Shown here: in pieces, positions 35,625-48,366 of the stretch | Layout of the letters: each line of letters starts with the position of its first letter | How positions within the stretch are numbered: position 1 is the first letter of the stretch | Notes under the pieces: generated by a model | Database searches by the model: none | Seen by the model: the letters and a program-made list of their open reading frames with translations, nothing else | What the model was told of the DNA's origin: nothing | Position numbers and translations under genes: made by a program | Origin: Astragalus membranaceus | Lineage: Eukaryota; Streptophyta; Magnoliopsida; Fabales; Fabaceae | Length of the DNA stretch: 64,000 bases | Assembly (NCBI GenBank): GCA_039519185.1 | Contig: CM076846.1 | Coordinates: 187,907,068-187,971,067 of the forward strand | Direction of reading: 5' to 3'

Positions 35625-35935
35625 AGCAATTGGATATGGATTAGCCCAACCGATTCGGCCCATATCCGCAACATACAAGCCCAGTACGCTTGGAGGGTTC
35701 AGATCGCCTCCACTGATCCGACGATCCACAACGAGCATCAATTTCCTATAAATACCGGTTCGCATAGCCATTTATACGGTACGCACTATTCCCTTGCAAA
35801 TTCACTAGCTTATTCTCATACTGACTTGAGCGTCGGAGTGGCTTTGCAGGTACCCCCCCCCGGGGGGCGCTCACTGACCTACTGTCAGGACAGCAAGAGA
35901 CCTACCAACAGCAGCCCACCAAATTACTGCTAGGT
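35625..35935 (+). mobile_element. Tat-type LTR fragment
   Basis: Contains 'ctataaatacc' (35747-35757) and, 65 bp further, 'ctgacttgagcgtcggagtg' followed by 'gctttgcaggtac', the same layout as the LTRs at 1040 and 40955. Flanked by a C9 G6 run near 35854-35868. Ends are unclear. Confidence 0.6.
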
Positions 35936-37440
35936 ACAGAACAAGATGTGTCTTGAATGATAATTTCATAGAAGGTTTGTTTGTATAAATAGATATTAGA
36001 CATCACCGTCCTGAATGGTCCGACACCTACAGCTACAAAAATAACGTCAAAATATAGTGGGAAAAATTTAAAACTACCATCAAAATTATCAATACATTTA
36101 CCATTAGAAGTTAGATACCTATAAATTAAATTTGTTAGGTTCTATCTAGGAAAGAATTTCTCCTTTTATTGAAACTATTATTTGGTTGCTTTGGTTTTCT
36201 TTATTTTTCTTGGATGCTCTATGATTTGACCTATTCATGCATTATACCCTTAGAGAATTATTTTTTTAGATAAGCTACCCTTGGAGAATTGATCTCCAGT
36301 TATTGGGATTAGACCCGGCATTACCTAGCCAAATTGATGATACAGAAGAAAAGGTGGGTAAACCACTAGTTAGGAAGTGAGGTTCTTTATGCTCCGATCA
36401 ATTATTGGGATCATGGATAGAATGATAGAATAGTTCTACCACATATGTAGAATCTAACTTTTAATGCTACTGTGATGGAATCATAAAGGAAGGAAATTAA
36501 TTTCATCCAAAACATTGGATTTGGTCGTTGACCTATCTTTTTTATGTAAATTGGGTATGTTTTGCGCGCAACTGTAGAGACTAATTCCTGATTCAACATT
36601 GCTGCATACTGATTCAAACCCGGGACATTAATTAAGTTGAAAAAGACTCCAACCATATCATCTAAATGCTCTTGGGTTGACCTATCTTTTTGGATCCTTA
36701 CTTGTTGTTTTCTTGCAACAAAGTAAAATTATGTTGTCATTTAATATAATGATACTAGAAACTACAATACTACATACTCGTTGGAAGTATACGTGAGATG
36801 GTTATGTAATCTACCAATATTATGTTGGTCGGGTGAAAGTAGATTCGAGTTCTTTAAAGCAAAGTTTCTGGTTTGAGCATTGTACATGAAAAAATTATGT
36901 TTGAGAGGAGATTCTACTGAAAGTGGAGATTAGTGAATAATTCACACAAATGACTTAGTAAAAAAAAAATCTAAAACTAGCGCACATAAAACAATTTCTT
37001 TTCTTTTAGTGAACACACAACAGTGACGCGGATCCAGAAATTTGTATTAGTGGGAAAAAAAGTAGCTTATAATATTTTTCAAAAGAATATTGTAAATTTT
37101 TACAAAATATACAATTTCATTACAAAAAAAAAAATCCTAAAATACCTATATTTCTACAAAAGTACATAGCTAAAAAAGTAAAATTAGTACTAATTTATTC
37201 TCTATTTTATTTATCTCTTGTGAAATTTCTACATTTGATTTTAAAAATTATCTTATGGGGGCCACCGTTATTTTTTTGTGGGGAAAAATAAGTCTGTTAT
37301 ATATATTTCTAACCAAAATAATTTTTTAAGTGGGGGCAAATGCCCCCAATTACCCTCGAGACACCTACAATTCAGCGAGGGGATTAGTCATTACGGTCGG
37401 CAGTGGATACCCTGGGTAAAAACAAAAAAAAATGCCCCCA
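35936..37440. other. AT-rich DNA with a dispersed repeat, no gene
   Basis: No credible exon. From about 37022 to 37360 the sequence 'cagtgacgcggatccagaaa' through 'agtgggggcaaatgccccca' resembles common dispersed plant repeats with such ends. Confidence 0.45.
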
Positions 37441-37464
37441 ATTTATTTCAAGTGGATCTGTCCC

Positions 37465-37860
37465 TGAACGCAAACAATATACGAGCCCAAGTCAATTTCG
37501 GGCCCAGCAACGGCCCAATAGCACGACCGAAGCGCTCTCTACATTGGCAATCCGTGCGGTGCAACCATCAACAGCTGAGATCACATACCTGGATCCAACG
37601 ACCATAAGTGCACCACTTCACCTATGCGCTTGAAGCGCCCCATGCACACTTGGCACCTATAAATACCATCTCATCTATCGCAACAGGTACAAGTTCTCAC
37701 TTGGGCCTCTTACTGACTTTCTCTTTGCTGACTTTGGCATCGGAGTATCTGCAGGTGCCACCCCTGACTTGGGGCACGAGAGGAGATCGATGAGAGGAAC
37801 ATTACTGACTATTCGAGCCGGTGCTACCCGGGTCCGAGTAAGGTATGTAAAGTTGGGTTG
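37465..37860 (+). mobile_element. Tat-type LTR fragment, diverged
   Basis: 'ctataaatacc' at about 37660, then 'ctgactttggcatcggagta' and 'tctgcaggtgccacc' at 37728-37762. Upstream 'cccaagtcaatttcgggccc' resembles the GGCCCA-rich start of Tat LTRs. Different subfamily from the others. Confidence 0.6.
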
Positions 37861-39240
37861 TGAAAACAATTGCACGTATGAAATATACTTTTTGTTCTTT
37901 TTGGTTCCAGATGTTTTTTTGGTTCAAAATTAGTCAAACCGAGGAAGGCCCATCTACAACAATGTCAGCCCAACGTGAGGGGCGCGTTGATGCAATAAAA
38001 AACAAGACGAATATGAAATAAATGTTTCCAGAGCCAGTTAGTGTTCTTCCATGAGCCAGGTTGGTAATGCTGGGAAAGGCGGCATGGCACATTGGCACTG
38101 ATGGCATGGGTTGTTACTTGTTACTTTTTGCTTTTCCCATTTCAAAGTACTTTGATAAAGCTTTTGAGTTTTGAACAACAACAAAAAAGAAAAAGAAAAT
38201 AGGCATGGCATTGTGGTTTGTGGATGCCTGGATGGAAAATGAGGAATCAAATTCCAACACCAACGGCATGAAATGGAAGAAGAATAAACGCACTCCAACG
38301 AAGATTTAGCGTCTGCAGTATAGGGGATTCCCAACTTACCACTTTCACACTATTATCACTACTGTTCTAAAACATCAAACACACAACACTTTACATTAGA
38401 GATATTAGTAATTAGTTCTGGACATTTTCCAACGTTATTCGGTTTATCAATTCTCAATGTATGTTTGACTCGTGAATTTTATAACTTAAAATCAATTAAC
38501 TCCCTAGCGTTTTACAACTTCGGCTATAAAACACGTTCAAGGACAATTTTTTTCTCGGTCTCATTTTGATCTAACAATTGTAAGTTAGTAGTATTTTTAT
38601 ATCTGTCTTAAGGATGAAATATTTTAGGGGGCTTTGTTAGGGGCTCCTTATTATTGCTTTGACTTTATTTTCTGTTCTGCCAAAGGTACTCTTCTAGTCC
38701 CCCTTTGGGCTTTTTTTGTCATCTTTTTTTTTCTTCTCTTTTTTAATAAAATTAGGGGAAATTCTCTTTTTCTTCTTGATGATGTGTTACATCGGAATGT
38801 TTTAACGAAGCTTCATTCCTTCTATTTGCTTTAAAAAAACTTAGTATCATTTCAGTCCATGAAAATTGGAAAAGTCAAGAACCTGATCGATATTAAGTTG
38901 TAAAAGTCAAACTAAACAGTCATCGACAATTTGAGGGACTAAACTAAATAACGTTTGAAAATATCGTGGATTAGTAATATTGTTAATGTCAGTGACTAAA
39001 CTAAAATTTTCTAAAATTTGAGAGACAAAATTCACTATTAACTCCATTAGATACTCTCGAAATCAAATGTGTTTGGGTTTCTCCTATTGCATTTTTACAA
39101 AGACAAAACTTATGTCTTTTTCCTTATAGATGTTGTTAATCTTGTTATATGTAAAATACTCACAAAACGATAATGCACCGATTAAGAAGAGATCAGGTTT
39201 GTGTCAAAAAAAAAGAGATCGGGTTAAAAGCAATTACTGA
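37861..39240. other. Unannotated DNA, no gene seen
   Basis: AT-rich. Phrases such as 'gagggactaaactaaataac' (38932-38952) and 'cagtgactaaactaaaattt' (38990-39010) are of a kind common in dispersed plant repeats. No exon is supported. Confidence 0.45.
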
Positions 39241-39254
39241 TATACTTTGGTATA

Positions 39255-40490
39255 TTTTTAGTGGAGAACAAGAGATACAAGACAACAATTGGAGGTAAGT
39301 TTTGTCATTTTCTGAATCCTCGTTAGAGTTGAAGGTTAAACATTTTCTTCTTCATCTCGCTAAATTGGGGTGCTCGTTAAGGCAAACACTTCGCTTACGT
39401 TGGTGGGACGCTTCCTCACTGATCGTCCCGTTCGTTCGCATATATTATGAAGGAGCGCATGACTGGTGTGTGGCGGTCAGAAAGGGCAGTCAACATCAGG
39501 GAGGCGGGTTCAGGTGCTTTTCTCTTCCAATTTTCCCATTCACTTGATCTTGAGAGAGTTCTCAAACAAGGTCTGTGGTCTTTTGCTAAGCACCTTGTAA
39601 TCCTCAGTACTATACCGGAGGGTGTGGCTCCATGTGATGTTCCTTTGTACCAGATACCGTTTTGGGTACAGGTTCATAACATTCCAACTGGTTTTATGTC
39701 TGAGGCGATAGGGAAGCATGTGGGGAATACGATTGGTAATTTCTTGGAATATGATGTGAAGAATAGTTCTGACTTTTGGAGGCTTTTCACTAGGGTTAGG
39801 ATTCTGTTGGATGTGTGCAAGCCTCTTCTAAAAAAACTAAAGCTTCGCACACCTGGTGGCGAAGCAAAAGAAGTTCTCTTGAAGTATGAAAGGCTTGAGA
39901 TATTTTGCTACATGTGTGGTTTGCTAGGGCATATGGAGTGTTCTTGTGACAAACTCTTTGATTTGGCTCATGACGACGGCATCCGTAATTGGGGTCCTGA
40001 CATTAAAGCTGAAATGCGTCGTGGTGGTAGTAGTGGTGGTGCACGGTGGCTGAGAGAGGAGGGACAACCGTGGAATACCCCAAATTAGGTAGTTACTGAA
40101 TCCCACAATTTGAGGAGTGAGGAGCCGAATTTGTTACATAATAATAGGGGTGCATTGTTGAGTGGCGTGAATGGTGGAGAATCAAAAATGGCTAGCACTT
40201 CTAATGGCATTAATGACGTTAACAACTTGGCTGGAATTTTTAAAAATCCATCAGTTTTATTTCCTAAAAAAACGGCGCAACTAGCTAGCATGCCAGTTAG
40301 GATTAATGATGTTGAGATGGCAGCTGATGTGGTATTAGAGACAGACCGTAAACGTATGAGGGAGGATAGTGGAGAGAAGGTAGTTGCTGATGACGTGGGG
40401 AGTTTTGCTTTGAATAACTCTGGTGGTATGCCTTCTAGTATTGGTATGAACATTAACAACTACAAAACTGGTAACTCGCATTTCTAAGGG
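39255..40490 (+). pseudogene. LINE ORF1 (DUF4283 and CCHC knuckle)
   Basis: The plus-strand frame includes LVGRFLTDRPVRSHI, then after a frameshift near 39445 MKERMTGVWRSERAVNIREA, then LWSFAKHLVIL and PFWVQVHNIP, the DUF4283 pattern of plant LINE ORF1. The knuckle CYMCGLLGHMECSC is at about 39908-39949. A TAG lies at 40086-40088, after which the same frame continues to TAA near 40485. ORF1 binds LINE RNA. Its partner ORF2 starts at about 51556, beyond the nested hAT and Tat insertions. Confidence 0.8.
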
Positions 40491-40954
40491 GTAGGCTCTG
40501 GCAGTGGAGCCTAGAACTGGCAAAACGGGCTATCCGACCCGTTTCGGGCCAGCCCACATCGGGCTTGGGCTTTTATGGTCTGGGACAAAAAGCCCGAGTA
40601 ATATTTCGGGCTCAACATATTTGGCCCAAGCCTAACCCTATGTGGGCCACATGCTTTTCGGGCTGGCCCGCATTATGCACCAATTTTTTCCTAATTCTCT
40701 TTAACGCCATTGGATTGTAAAAAAAAAAGAATTTAATTAGCAACATGTGATGCTCTTTTAACACCATTGAAAGGCTTTTAAGTTTGTAAGGCTTTCAATA
40801 TCACGTGTTAGGTGTCTTGGTTGCTTAGAAAACAATTATATAGAGTATACAAATTCCATTCATCCCTCCTAGACATCTGTTGTGTGGCCAACTGATTTCT
40901 TAACTATGAAACTAGTACTTATTGCTTATTAGTAATATATGTAATTAACATATG

Positions 40955-41414
40955 TGTTATGGTAATAAGTAAAAGGCCTCACCAATATTTACACCCCTTG
41001 TAAGGCCCAATAACAAACTGGCCCATAGCCAGAAAATTTAGCCCAATCGACCAACGGCTCAAATAACTCGGCGAGATCTGACGGCTCAAGATCGTCAGAA
41101 CATACATCACACAAACTCTATAAATACCACCTTCAATACTCATAAATGTAAGTAATTTTTCTCCAACCACCACATATTTACTCAAACACTGACTTGAGCT
41201 TCGGAGTGTTATTGCAGGTACAACACTGCACGTCTAGATCGAACAAAGACCGCCATCTCAAGATCGAACAAAGACCGTCATCTCAAGATCGAACAAAGAC
41301 CACTATTCCAAAATCGAACAAGGTCGTCACTTTAAGATCGCCACATTATCAAGGATAAAACACCTACTAACTACTTCGATCTTATCAAAAAGCTCGTAAG
41401 TACAGTACAGAACA
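40955..41414 (+). repeat. 5' LTR of the Tat element
   Basis: 460 bp. TATAAATA at 41119-41126; 'cttgagcttcggagtgttat' with 'tgcaggtac' at 41192-41221; then four copies of 'aagatcgaacaaagaccgcc' type (41236-41335). Confidence 0.85.
41119..41126 (+). promoter_or_regulatory. LTR TATA box
   Basis: TATAAATA within CTCTATAAATACC, the likely start site for genomic RNA about 30 bp downstream. The 3' LTR copy is at 50744-50751. Confidence 0.7.
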
Positions 41415-41452
41415 TTGGCGACTACTGTGGGAGGTCCAAACACTCTAGTTTA

Positions 41453-42955
41453 ATGGCACCTAAACTCCGTTCAAAATCGGCCAGTTTTGTTGTCGGGCCC
41501 ATTTTGGAACCGGTCGTACCCAGACTTCAGCCTCAACAAACTTCTGAAGGCCATGTTCAAAGCTTGACCAATTCCACCCAAGCACCTCTTCAATGCCCCA
41601 ATCCAAACCTTGCCCAAGTACAAGTGAGCCCCGGCGGGACCGATTTACCACCTCCCCCTCAGTTACTTCCGGCCCTAACCGATGCTGTTCAACAGCTCGT
41701 CCAATTGCTGGCCAGACAGGAGGTAGTAAACCAAGAAAGAAGCACCCGCTTCACTGGCCTCGAGGCCGAGGTAGCAAGGCTCCAGGCACTAGATATTCCG
41801 GACCAGAAATCACCAGAACCAAACTCCCTTTTAAGAAGAAATCTGATTCTAAAGAGACATCGATCTCCACCAAGGAGAAGACGCTATCATCGGTCTCCTC
41901 CGGCTCGACAATTAGACGATCTCGAAGATCCTCAAAATTATCCTCGCCATCACCGAGGGAATGGTTCCCGCTCTCCTCCAGCTCGACAATTAGACGATCT
42001 CGAAGATCCACATAATTATCCTCGCCATCACCGAGGGAATGGTTCCCATTCTCCTCCGGCTCGATAGTATAACGATCTGGAAGATCCAGCAAATTATCAC
42101 CGCCCTCGTTCATTTTTGGCTTCTACGTCACCACGTCGGCGGTCAAGAAGCCGGGAAAATGACTATCCCGATCATCATCACCTGACTCAGGCTCAACCAC
42201 GGCCATTGCTAACCAAGCGCAAAGGCCCGTTCACAACGAGCATCGACAACTACAGAGTTCTGAGGTATCTCGAAAAACCTCCTGGAGGTGTGAAAATATA
42301 TGATGGAACCGGCGACCCTGATAGGCACCTCGACCAATTCGACACAAGCATGCAAAACATAAATGTACCAATGGAGATGAAGTGTCGAATCTTTCCATTA
42401 ACGCTTGACAAAGTGGCATCAGAATGGTTCAGAACTTTAAGATCAAACACTATCTCCTCTTGGGACCAATTAGCAAAGCTCTTTTCAATACACTTTATCC
42501 ATTCCAAAAGTAAACCCAAAAACAAAAACGTATTAATATCCGCAGTACAGAGGGAGAACGAGCCCCTCAGAGAATACGTAGAAAGATTCAACTCTGAAGC
42601 TCTCCAAGTTTGAGAACTGGACGACGCTTTCCGAATTTTCTTCATGGCGCAGGGCCTACTTCCTGGAAGTCCTTTCAGAAAACATATCAACACTTGGGAA
42701 CCAAGCACCCTGCAGGAGTTCCCCCAGCTATCCCAGTGTTTTATCAATGAAGAGGAGAACGCCAAGATCGAGAAAATGTCATCACAACGTGAACCATCAA
42801 GACCTCACCAGGAAAAGACAACAGAGGAAACGATAATCGAGGAAACAGGGATCCCCAACCTCCTCGAAATGGTCACCAGGTCTACACAGAACTCAACGTC
42901 TCCAATGCCCAATTGTTGGGGGAATGTTGGAACGTCGAGTTCAAAGACGTCATAA
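41453..42955 (+). pseudogene. Tat gag
   Basis: Starts MAPKLRSKSASF at 41453. The N terminus is Pro/Gln-rich with a short coiled coil, then an Arg-rich part with a 26-residue tandem repeat (78 bp). Stops TAG at 42065 and TGA at 42611 lie in the same frame. Between and after them the retrotransposon gag domain is clear: YDGTGDPDRHLDQF, WFRTLRSNTISSWDQL, REYVERFN, then AQGLLPGSPF. A frame shift near 42900 moves into the pol frame. The zinc knuckle-like CRYHRSNGHDTNHC lies at about 43000. Confidence 0.8.
41894..42100 (+). repeat. 78-bp tandem repeat in gag
   Basis: Units start at 41894, 41972 and 42050 (about 2.6 copies). Each encodes SPPARQLDDLEDP and a His/Arg-rich tail. The third unit carries the first gag stop. 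Confidence 0.9.
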
Positions 42956-44961
42956 CATCCAAACCTCTGCCTCACCGACCTGGGAAAAAGATTAACAAAT
43001 ACTGCAGATACCACAGAAGCAATGGTCATGACACGAACCATTGCAATGCTTTAAAGGACGACATTGAAGACTTGATCAAACGAGGAAAATTGTCCGGTTA
43101 TGTCAAAAAGCCCGGAGCACCCACCGGCGGGGTTAAAAAAGAGCGAGAAGATGAGGTGCAAAGAAAAAGCGGTAAGCAGAAATCCAATTCCGATGATGAA
43201 GAGCAAGATTATAGAAGGTCGAAAGCTCACTCAGCCATAATGATGATCACAGGAGGATTTGAGCATGAAGGATCCGGAAAATCAATGAAACGAAAGTTGA
43301 AAGACTTATTGAACGTAGCTTCAACATCGGCACCCCCATCCACTTCACATCGACCTCCATTATCTTTCGGTGATGAAGATCTTATGGACGGGAAACCCAA
43401 CAAACACGCCCCCCTCATAGTCTCGGCGATCATAGCCAACAAAGAAGTAAGGAGAATCTTGGTAGACCAAGGGAGCTCGCCTGACATCCTTTTTGTCGAT
43501 ATTATCAACAAAATGGGGATCGACAGGGAAGATCTCACTCCATACAGAGGAACAGCCCTATCCGGATTCAACGGGTCCCGGACCAAACCACTCGGCCATT
43601 TGGAACTCATGGTCTCCTATGGAACCGAGCCAATGGTAAGAACTATCAAGACAAAATTCCTGATCCTACCTTGCGAGTCCATCTACAATGCTATCATTGG
43701 AAGACCGACCTTGGGCAAGCTCGGAGCAGTGACGTCTACCACGCACTTAAAAATGAAATTCCACTCTCTCTGCAATAAAGTGATCACATTAAACTCCGAT
43801 CTGGAATCTGCTTCCAGATGCTTCTTCTTATGGTCCAAAACAGAGCAAAAAGCGTTAGAACAAGAAGGGGTTCCCCCTCCAGAAATCGCTACCCCCAAGC
43901 AAGTTAAAATTCGATCTACCGAAGTTAACGCAACAGACTTGGATGTTCGGTACGATCCAGAAAGCACTGAGGATGAAGACGACGACGGGCTTACAAAAGA
44001 GCTCAAACGAAAAATGATAAGACCTCAACCTGATGGGGAATTCATCGAAATACAACTCAGCGAAGACCCCCGCAGAACAATTAAAATCAGGGTAAATCTA
44101 CCAGAAGAGGTTAAGATCAACTTAACCCAATGTCTTAAAGACTATGCGGACATCTTCGCCTGGTCGGCAGAGGACATGCCCGGGATTCCACCGGAGGTTG
44201 CCTGCCACCGGCTCTCGATCAACCCAGGAGCCAAGTGGGTCGCCCAAAGGAAGCGAACTCAAAGCAATGAGAAAGCCACCGCTGCTTCAAGAGCGGTTGA
44301 CGATCTCATCAAGGCGAACTTCATTTCTGAGGTCAAATATACGACTTGGCTATCAAACCCGGTACTGGTAAAGAAGAGCAGCGGCAAATGGCGCATGTTC
44401 GTAGACTACACCGATCTCAATAAAGCTTGCCCAAAAGATGCTTTTCCTGTCCCAAGCATTGTCGACCATTGATCGACTCGTCGCAAATGCTTCAGGTCTT
44501 CGTTTGTTATTTTTATTGACGCATATTCAGGCTATAATCAAATCGCCATGTTCCCACCCGATCAAGAGAAAACTGCTTTCATGACCGATCGAGGTAACTT
44601 CACTTACCGAGTCATGCCTTTTGGGTTAAAAAACGCCGGAGCCACCTACCAGAGGGTGATGAACAAAGTGTTTCAAAAACAAATCGGTAAGAGTGTCGGG
44701 GTATATCTCGACGACATGATCGTCAAAAGTAAGGACGACAACAAACATATAAGCGACCTTAAAGAGATATTCTCCGAGGTCCGGAAGAATTCTATGAGGT
44801 TAAACCCAGATAAGTGCACGTTCGAAGTTCGACCTGGAAAATTCTTGGGTTTTTACCTAACAGAAAAGGGGATCGAAGCTAATCCACAGCAAGACAAACG
44901 AACAGTTTATCTATTATCCAAACAAGCATTTTCGTATCAAGATAACATATATCAAACGTAG
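42913..44961 (+). pseudogene. Tat protease and reverse transcriptase
   Basis: The frame 42913-44472 covers the gag tail, the aspartic protease (RRILVDQGSSPDILF at about 43450, with DQG where the family usually has a D[TSG]G-type active site), a linker and the start of RT (WRMFVDYTDLNKACPKD). Frame breaks occur near 44470 and 44545. RT continues at 44548-44900 with FGLKNAGATYQRVMN and the catalytic YLDDMIVKS. An AT-rich insertion of about 100 bp (44899-44999) disrupts the region after GIEANPQQ. Confidence 0.85.
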
Positions 44962-44999
44962 CATAGTCACAAGACATCTATTAATAATCATGTGTAATT

Positions 45000-46386
45000 T
45001 CAGCAGACATCAACAAAACACATATACTAACGGCAACGTCGAAAAAAGAGGTCCAAAAATTTAACGGCATTATCGCCGCCTTATCTCGGTTTATATCAAA
45101 TGCAGCATTCAAGTCTCTCCCCCTTTTTAAACTACTTAAGAAAGAAAAGAAAGACTTCGAATGGACCTCCGAACAAGATGAGGCCTTAAACCAGCTCAAA
45201 AAGGCCCTTTCCGAACCTCCGATCTTGACCAAACCAAACGAAGGTGAAACCCTCTTTCTATATCTAGGAATCTCGGAAGAAGCCATAGGAGTTGTTCTTG
45301 TGCGTGAGTTAAAAACCGGACAGAGCCCAATCTACTTCGCAAGTAAAGCCCTCCACGGATCGGAAAGTCGCTATCAGAAGATCGAGAAGATCGCTCTGGC
45401 TCTCATCATCACAGCTCGACGCTTTCGACCTTACTTCATTGCTCACCAGATAGTCATTCGGACTAACTACCCCATCAGACAAATTCTCCACAGACCCGAC
45501 CTTGCAGGGAGAATGATCAAGTGGGCAGTAGAACTATCGGAATTCGGAATAAAATACGAAGCTCAAACAGCTCTGAAAGCACAGGTCCTGGCAGACTTCG
45601 TAGCAGAAATGACACCAGCAAACGTCGAAACAGATACTTGGATCCTGCACGTCGACGGATCTTCCAACCCAAAGGGAAGTGGCGCTGGTATTATGTTTGA
45701 AAGCCCGAGCGGCATCATCATTGCAATTTCTCTGACTTTCAACTTCCCAACCTCGCAACCAGGCTGAATACGAGGCTTGCATCGCTGGCTTACACTTAGC
45801 AATGGAATTCCGAGTACCTCGAATAACACTGCACGCCGACTCTCTATTGGTAGTTCCCCAAATCAGCAAACAATACGAGACCAAAGAGCCGATCTTACAA
45901 AAATACATATTCCGGGTACGGGCTTTATTAGCTCAGTTTGAAGCAAATGAGGTAAAACACGTGCCAAGAGCGGAAAACCAACGAGCTGACGTCCTCGCCA
46001 AACTCGCAAGCACCAAGGCTCTTGGGAATCAGAGAACGATCATCCAAGAAATGCTCCATAAACCCAGTGTGTCCCTCGACCCTGATCTTAACTCGACCAT
46101 CTACGTCATAGAAGAAACTCACAGTTGGATCACTCCGATCTTAGAGTACATCGTTGCAGGAACAGAGCCCCCAGACGCAAACGACGCTAAAATCATCCGA
46201 ATAAGAGCCTCTGCCTCTTCGGTCATTAATGGAACGATATACAAAAGAAGTCTCTCCTCCCCATTGTTAAAATACGTTGAAGGGGAGGAAGCAGACTATA
46301 TCCTAACAGAAATTCATGAAGGAATCTGCGGTCAGCACATGGGAGCTCGTTCTTTGGCTTGGAAGGCTCTCCGTGTTAGATACTAG
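45000..46386 (+). pseudogene. Tat dual RNase H region
   Basis: The gypsy RNase H part (45225-45600) shows FASKALHGSESRYQ and a run to VLADFVAEM. A second, archaeal-type RNase H follows, with ILHVDGSSNPKGSGAGI at about 45640 and, after a frameshift near 45760, EYEACIAGL, LHADSLLVV and VPRAENQRADVLAKLAS. Two RNase H domains in series are the hallmark of the Tat/Ogre clade. Integrase H2C2 zinc-binding residues begin near 46310 (HEG..GQHMGARS). Confidence 0.88.
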
Positions 46387-47370
46387 TGGCCGACCATGGC
46401 AGGCGATGCTAGCACCCACGTCAAGAGATGCAAAAAATGTCAAATTCACGCCAACGTCCAGATAGCTCCTCCGACCGATCTAACAAGTTTGTCCTCCACA
46501 TGGCCCTTCGCATGGTGGGGGATAGACCTCCTGGGACCATTCTCAAAAGCTCCAGATCGGATCAAATTTTTAATCGTCGCCATCGACTACTTCAGCAAAT
46601 GGATAGAAGCGGAACCTCTGGCAACCATCACTGCAAGGAACTGCACAAAATTCTTTAGAAAAAACATCATGAGCAGGTTCGGGATCCCCGAAGTAGTGGT
46701 AAGTAACAGATAATGGAACTCAATTCACTGACACAGGTTTCAGGAAGCTGATGTCCGACCAAAAAATCAAACACCGTTTTACTTCGGTAGAACACCCTCA
46801 AACCAACGGACAAGTAGAGGCGGCGAACAAAGTAATATTAAATGGATTAAAATGACGTCTTGGCGATGCTAAAGGAAACTGGGTTGAAGAATTACCTTAT
46901 GTCCTCTGGGGATATAGGACTACCCCTCAAAGCTCCACAGGAGAGACACCTTTCAGGCTCTCTTACAGCAGCGAGGCGGTCATTCCCATCGAGATTGGCG
47001 AATTTAGTTGGAGAACGACAAACCCTAAATCTCAAAACGACAATAGCCAATCCCTAAGAGAGGAGCTTGACCACATCGATGAAGTCTGAGGTCGAGCCTC
47101 ACTTCGAGAAGCAATCATCAAGCAAAGTGTAGCAACCAGGTACAATGCTAAAGTCGTTCATCGGGACTTCGATCTTGGCGATCTGGTACTCCGAAGAGCT
47201 GATGTTGGACAGAAAAACGCTTCCTAGGGAAAACTCGCACCAAATTGGGAAGGACCTTACCGCGTTACATTTAAAACTGGTAAGGGAGCTTTTAAATTGG
47301 AGACCCTCCAAGGAAAAAAGATCGATAGAACTTGGAACGCAACAAAGCTAAAACGTTATTACCTTTAGAA
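46387..47370 (+). pseudogene. Tat integrase
   Basis: The zinc-binding half (CKKCQIHAN) is at about 46425, the first catalytic Asp in WGIDLLGPF at about 46520, and the FLIVAIDYFSKWIEAEPL strand follows. In-frame stops occur at 46384 and near 46710, and frame changes near 46850 and 47220 break the rest. Remaining pieces show WGYRTTPQSSTGETPF, RYNAKVVHRDFDLGDLVLR and NWEGPYRV, the usual C-terminal integrase region, ending at a TAG near 47367. Confidence 0.82.
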
Positions 47371-47574
47371 GCAGAAAATTGGGAAAATCTCTCACAAAGG
47401 GCACCATAGGGTGCGCCAATCTCTTGTAAAAACGAGCTGCTCATTTTTAATAAAGAACGGTAACCTTACCGATGTTCCTCAAATTCTTGCGGTGATCTTA
47501 CCGACGTTCCACACATTCTTAATTTATCAAATCAAACAGAATGTAGGAACCAAATTCCTTCTCCAGAAGTGACT

Positions 47575-48201
47575 GGGACCGATCTTAAAAGATCTCCCCA
47601 AGCGACCAACTAAGGTTGCAACCCTTTGTTACCAGTTAAATCCGAGTCGAGTCTTGGTAAACTGTTTCAAAGGGACTAGGTCTTCTGGGATCAAAATATC
47701 CTCAGAACGACCATTGGCCACAGCTGGCAATACCCCTATAGGGCGAGTTAAATCTGGGCCGAGTCCTGGTCAACTGCTCTATAGGCCGGCGCTTATAAAC
47801 CACCTCGAGCACCTCAGGTGCGAAACGATCTCTAAAAACGACGTATATGACTTGCAGAATTAAAAAAGCATTCATAAAGCTTGTAAATGGGACCGATCTT
47901 AAAAGATCTCCCCAAGTGACCAACTAAGTTCGCAACCCTTTGTTACCAGTTAAATCCGAGCCGAGTCTTGGTAAACTGTTTCAAAGGGACCAGGTCTTCT
48001 AGGATCAAAATATCCTCAGAACGACCATTGGCCACAGCTGGCAATACCCCTATAGGGCGAGTTAAATCTGGGCCGAGTCCTGGAAAAATGCTCTATAGGC
48101 CGACGCTTATAAACCACCTCGAGCACCTCAGGTGCGAAACGATCTCTAAAAACGACGTATATGACTTGCAGAATTAAAAAAGCATTCATAAAGCTCGTAA
48201 A
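47575..48201. repeat. 314-bp tandem duplication
   Basis: Two near-identical units (47575-47888, 47889-48201) contain 'gaccgatcttaaaagatctc', 'aacgaccattggccacagct' and 'cctcgagcacctcaggtgcg'. It lies between pol and the antisense gene. No coding function is apparent. Confidence 0.85.
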
Positions 48202-48366
48202 TGAGACCCAAAAATCAAGATCGATTAAATGTATTTTCAATTACAAAGCACCACGGATGGGCCGAACCTTTAAAATTCCAAAATTACATAAAAGAAGTTC
48301 TAAGTCTATACAAACTTGATCGGAAAAACATACACCCAGAACTTCTGCAAAAATGCTGGAAACCGA

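Noticed and set aside
44899..44999. Intron in Tat pol (GT..TTTCAG)
   Set aside because: No GT-AG choice restores the expected frame, so it is treated as an AT-rich insertion.
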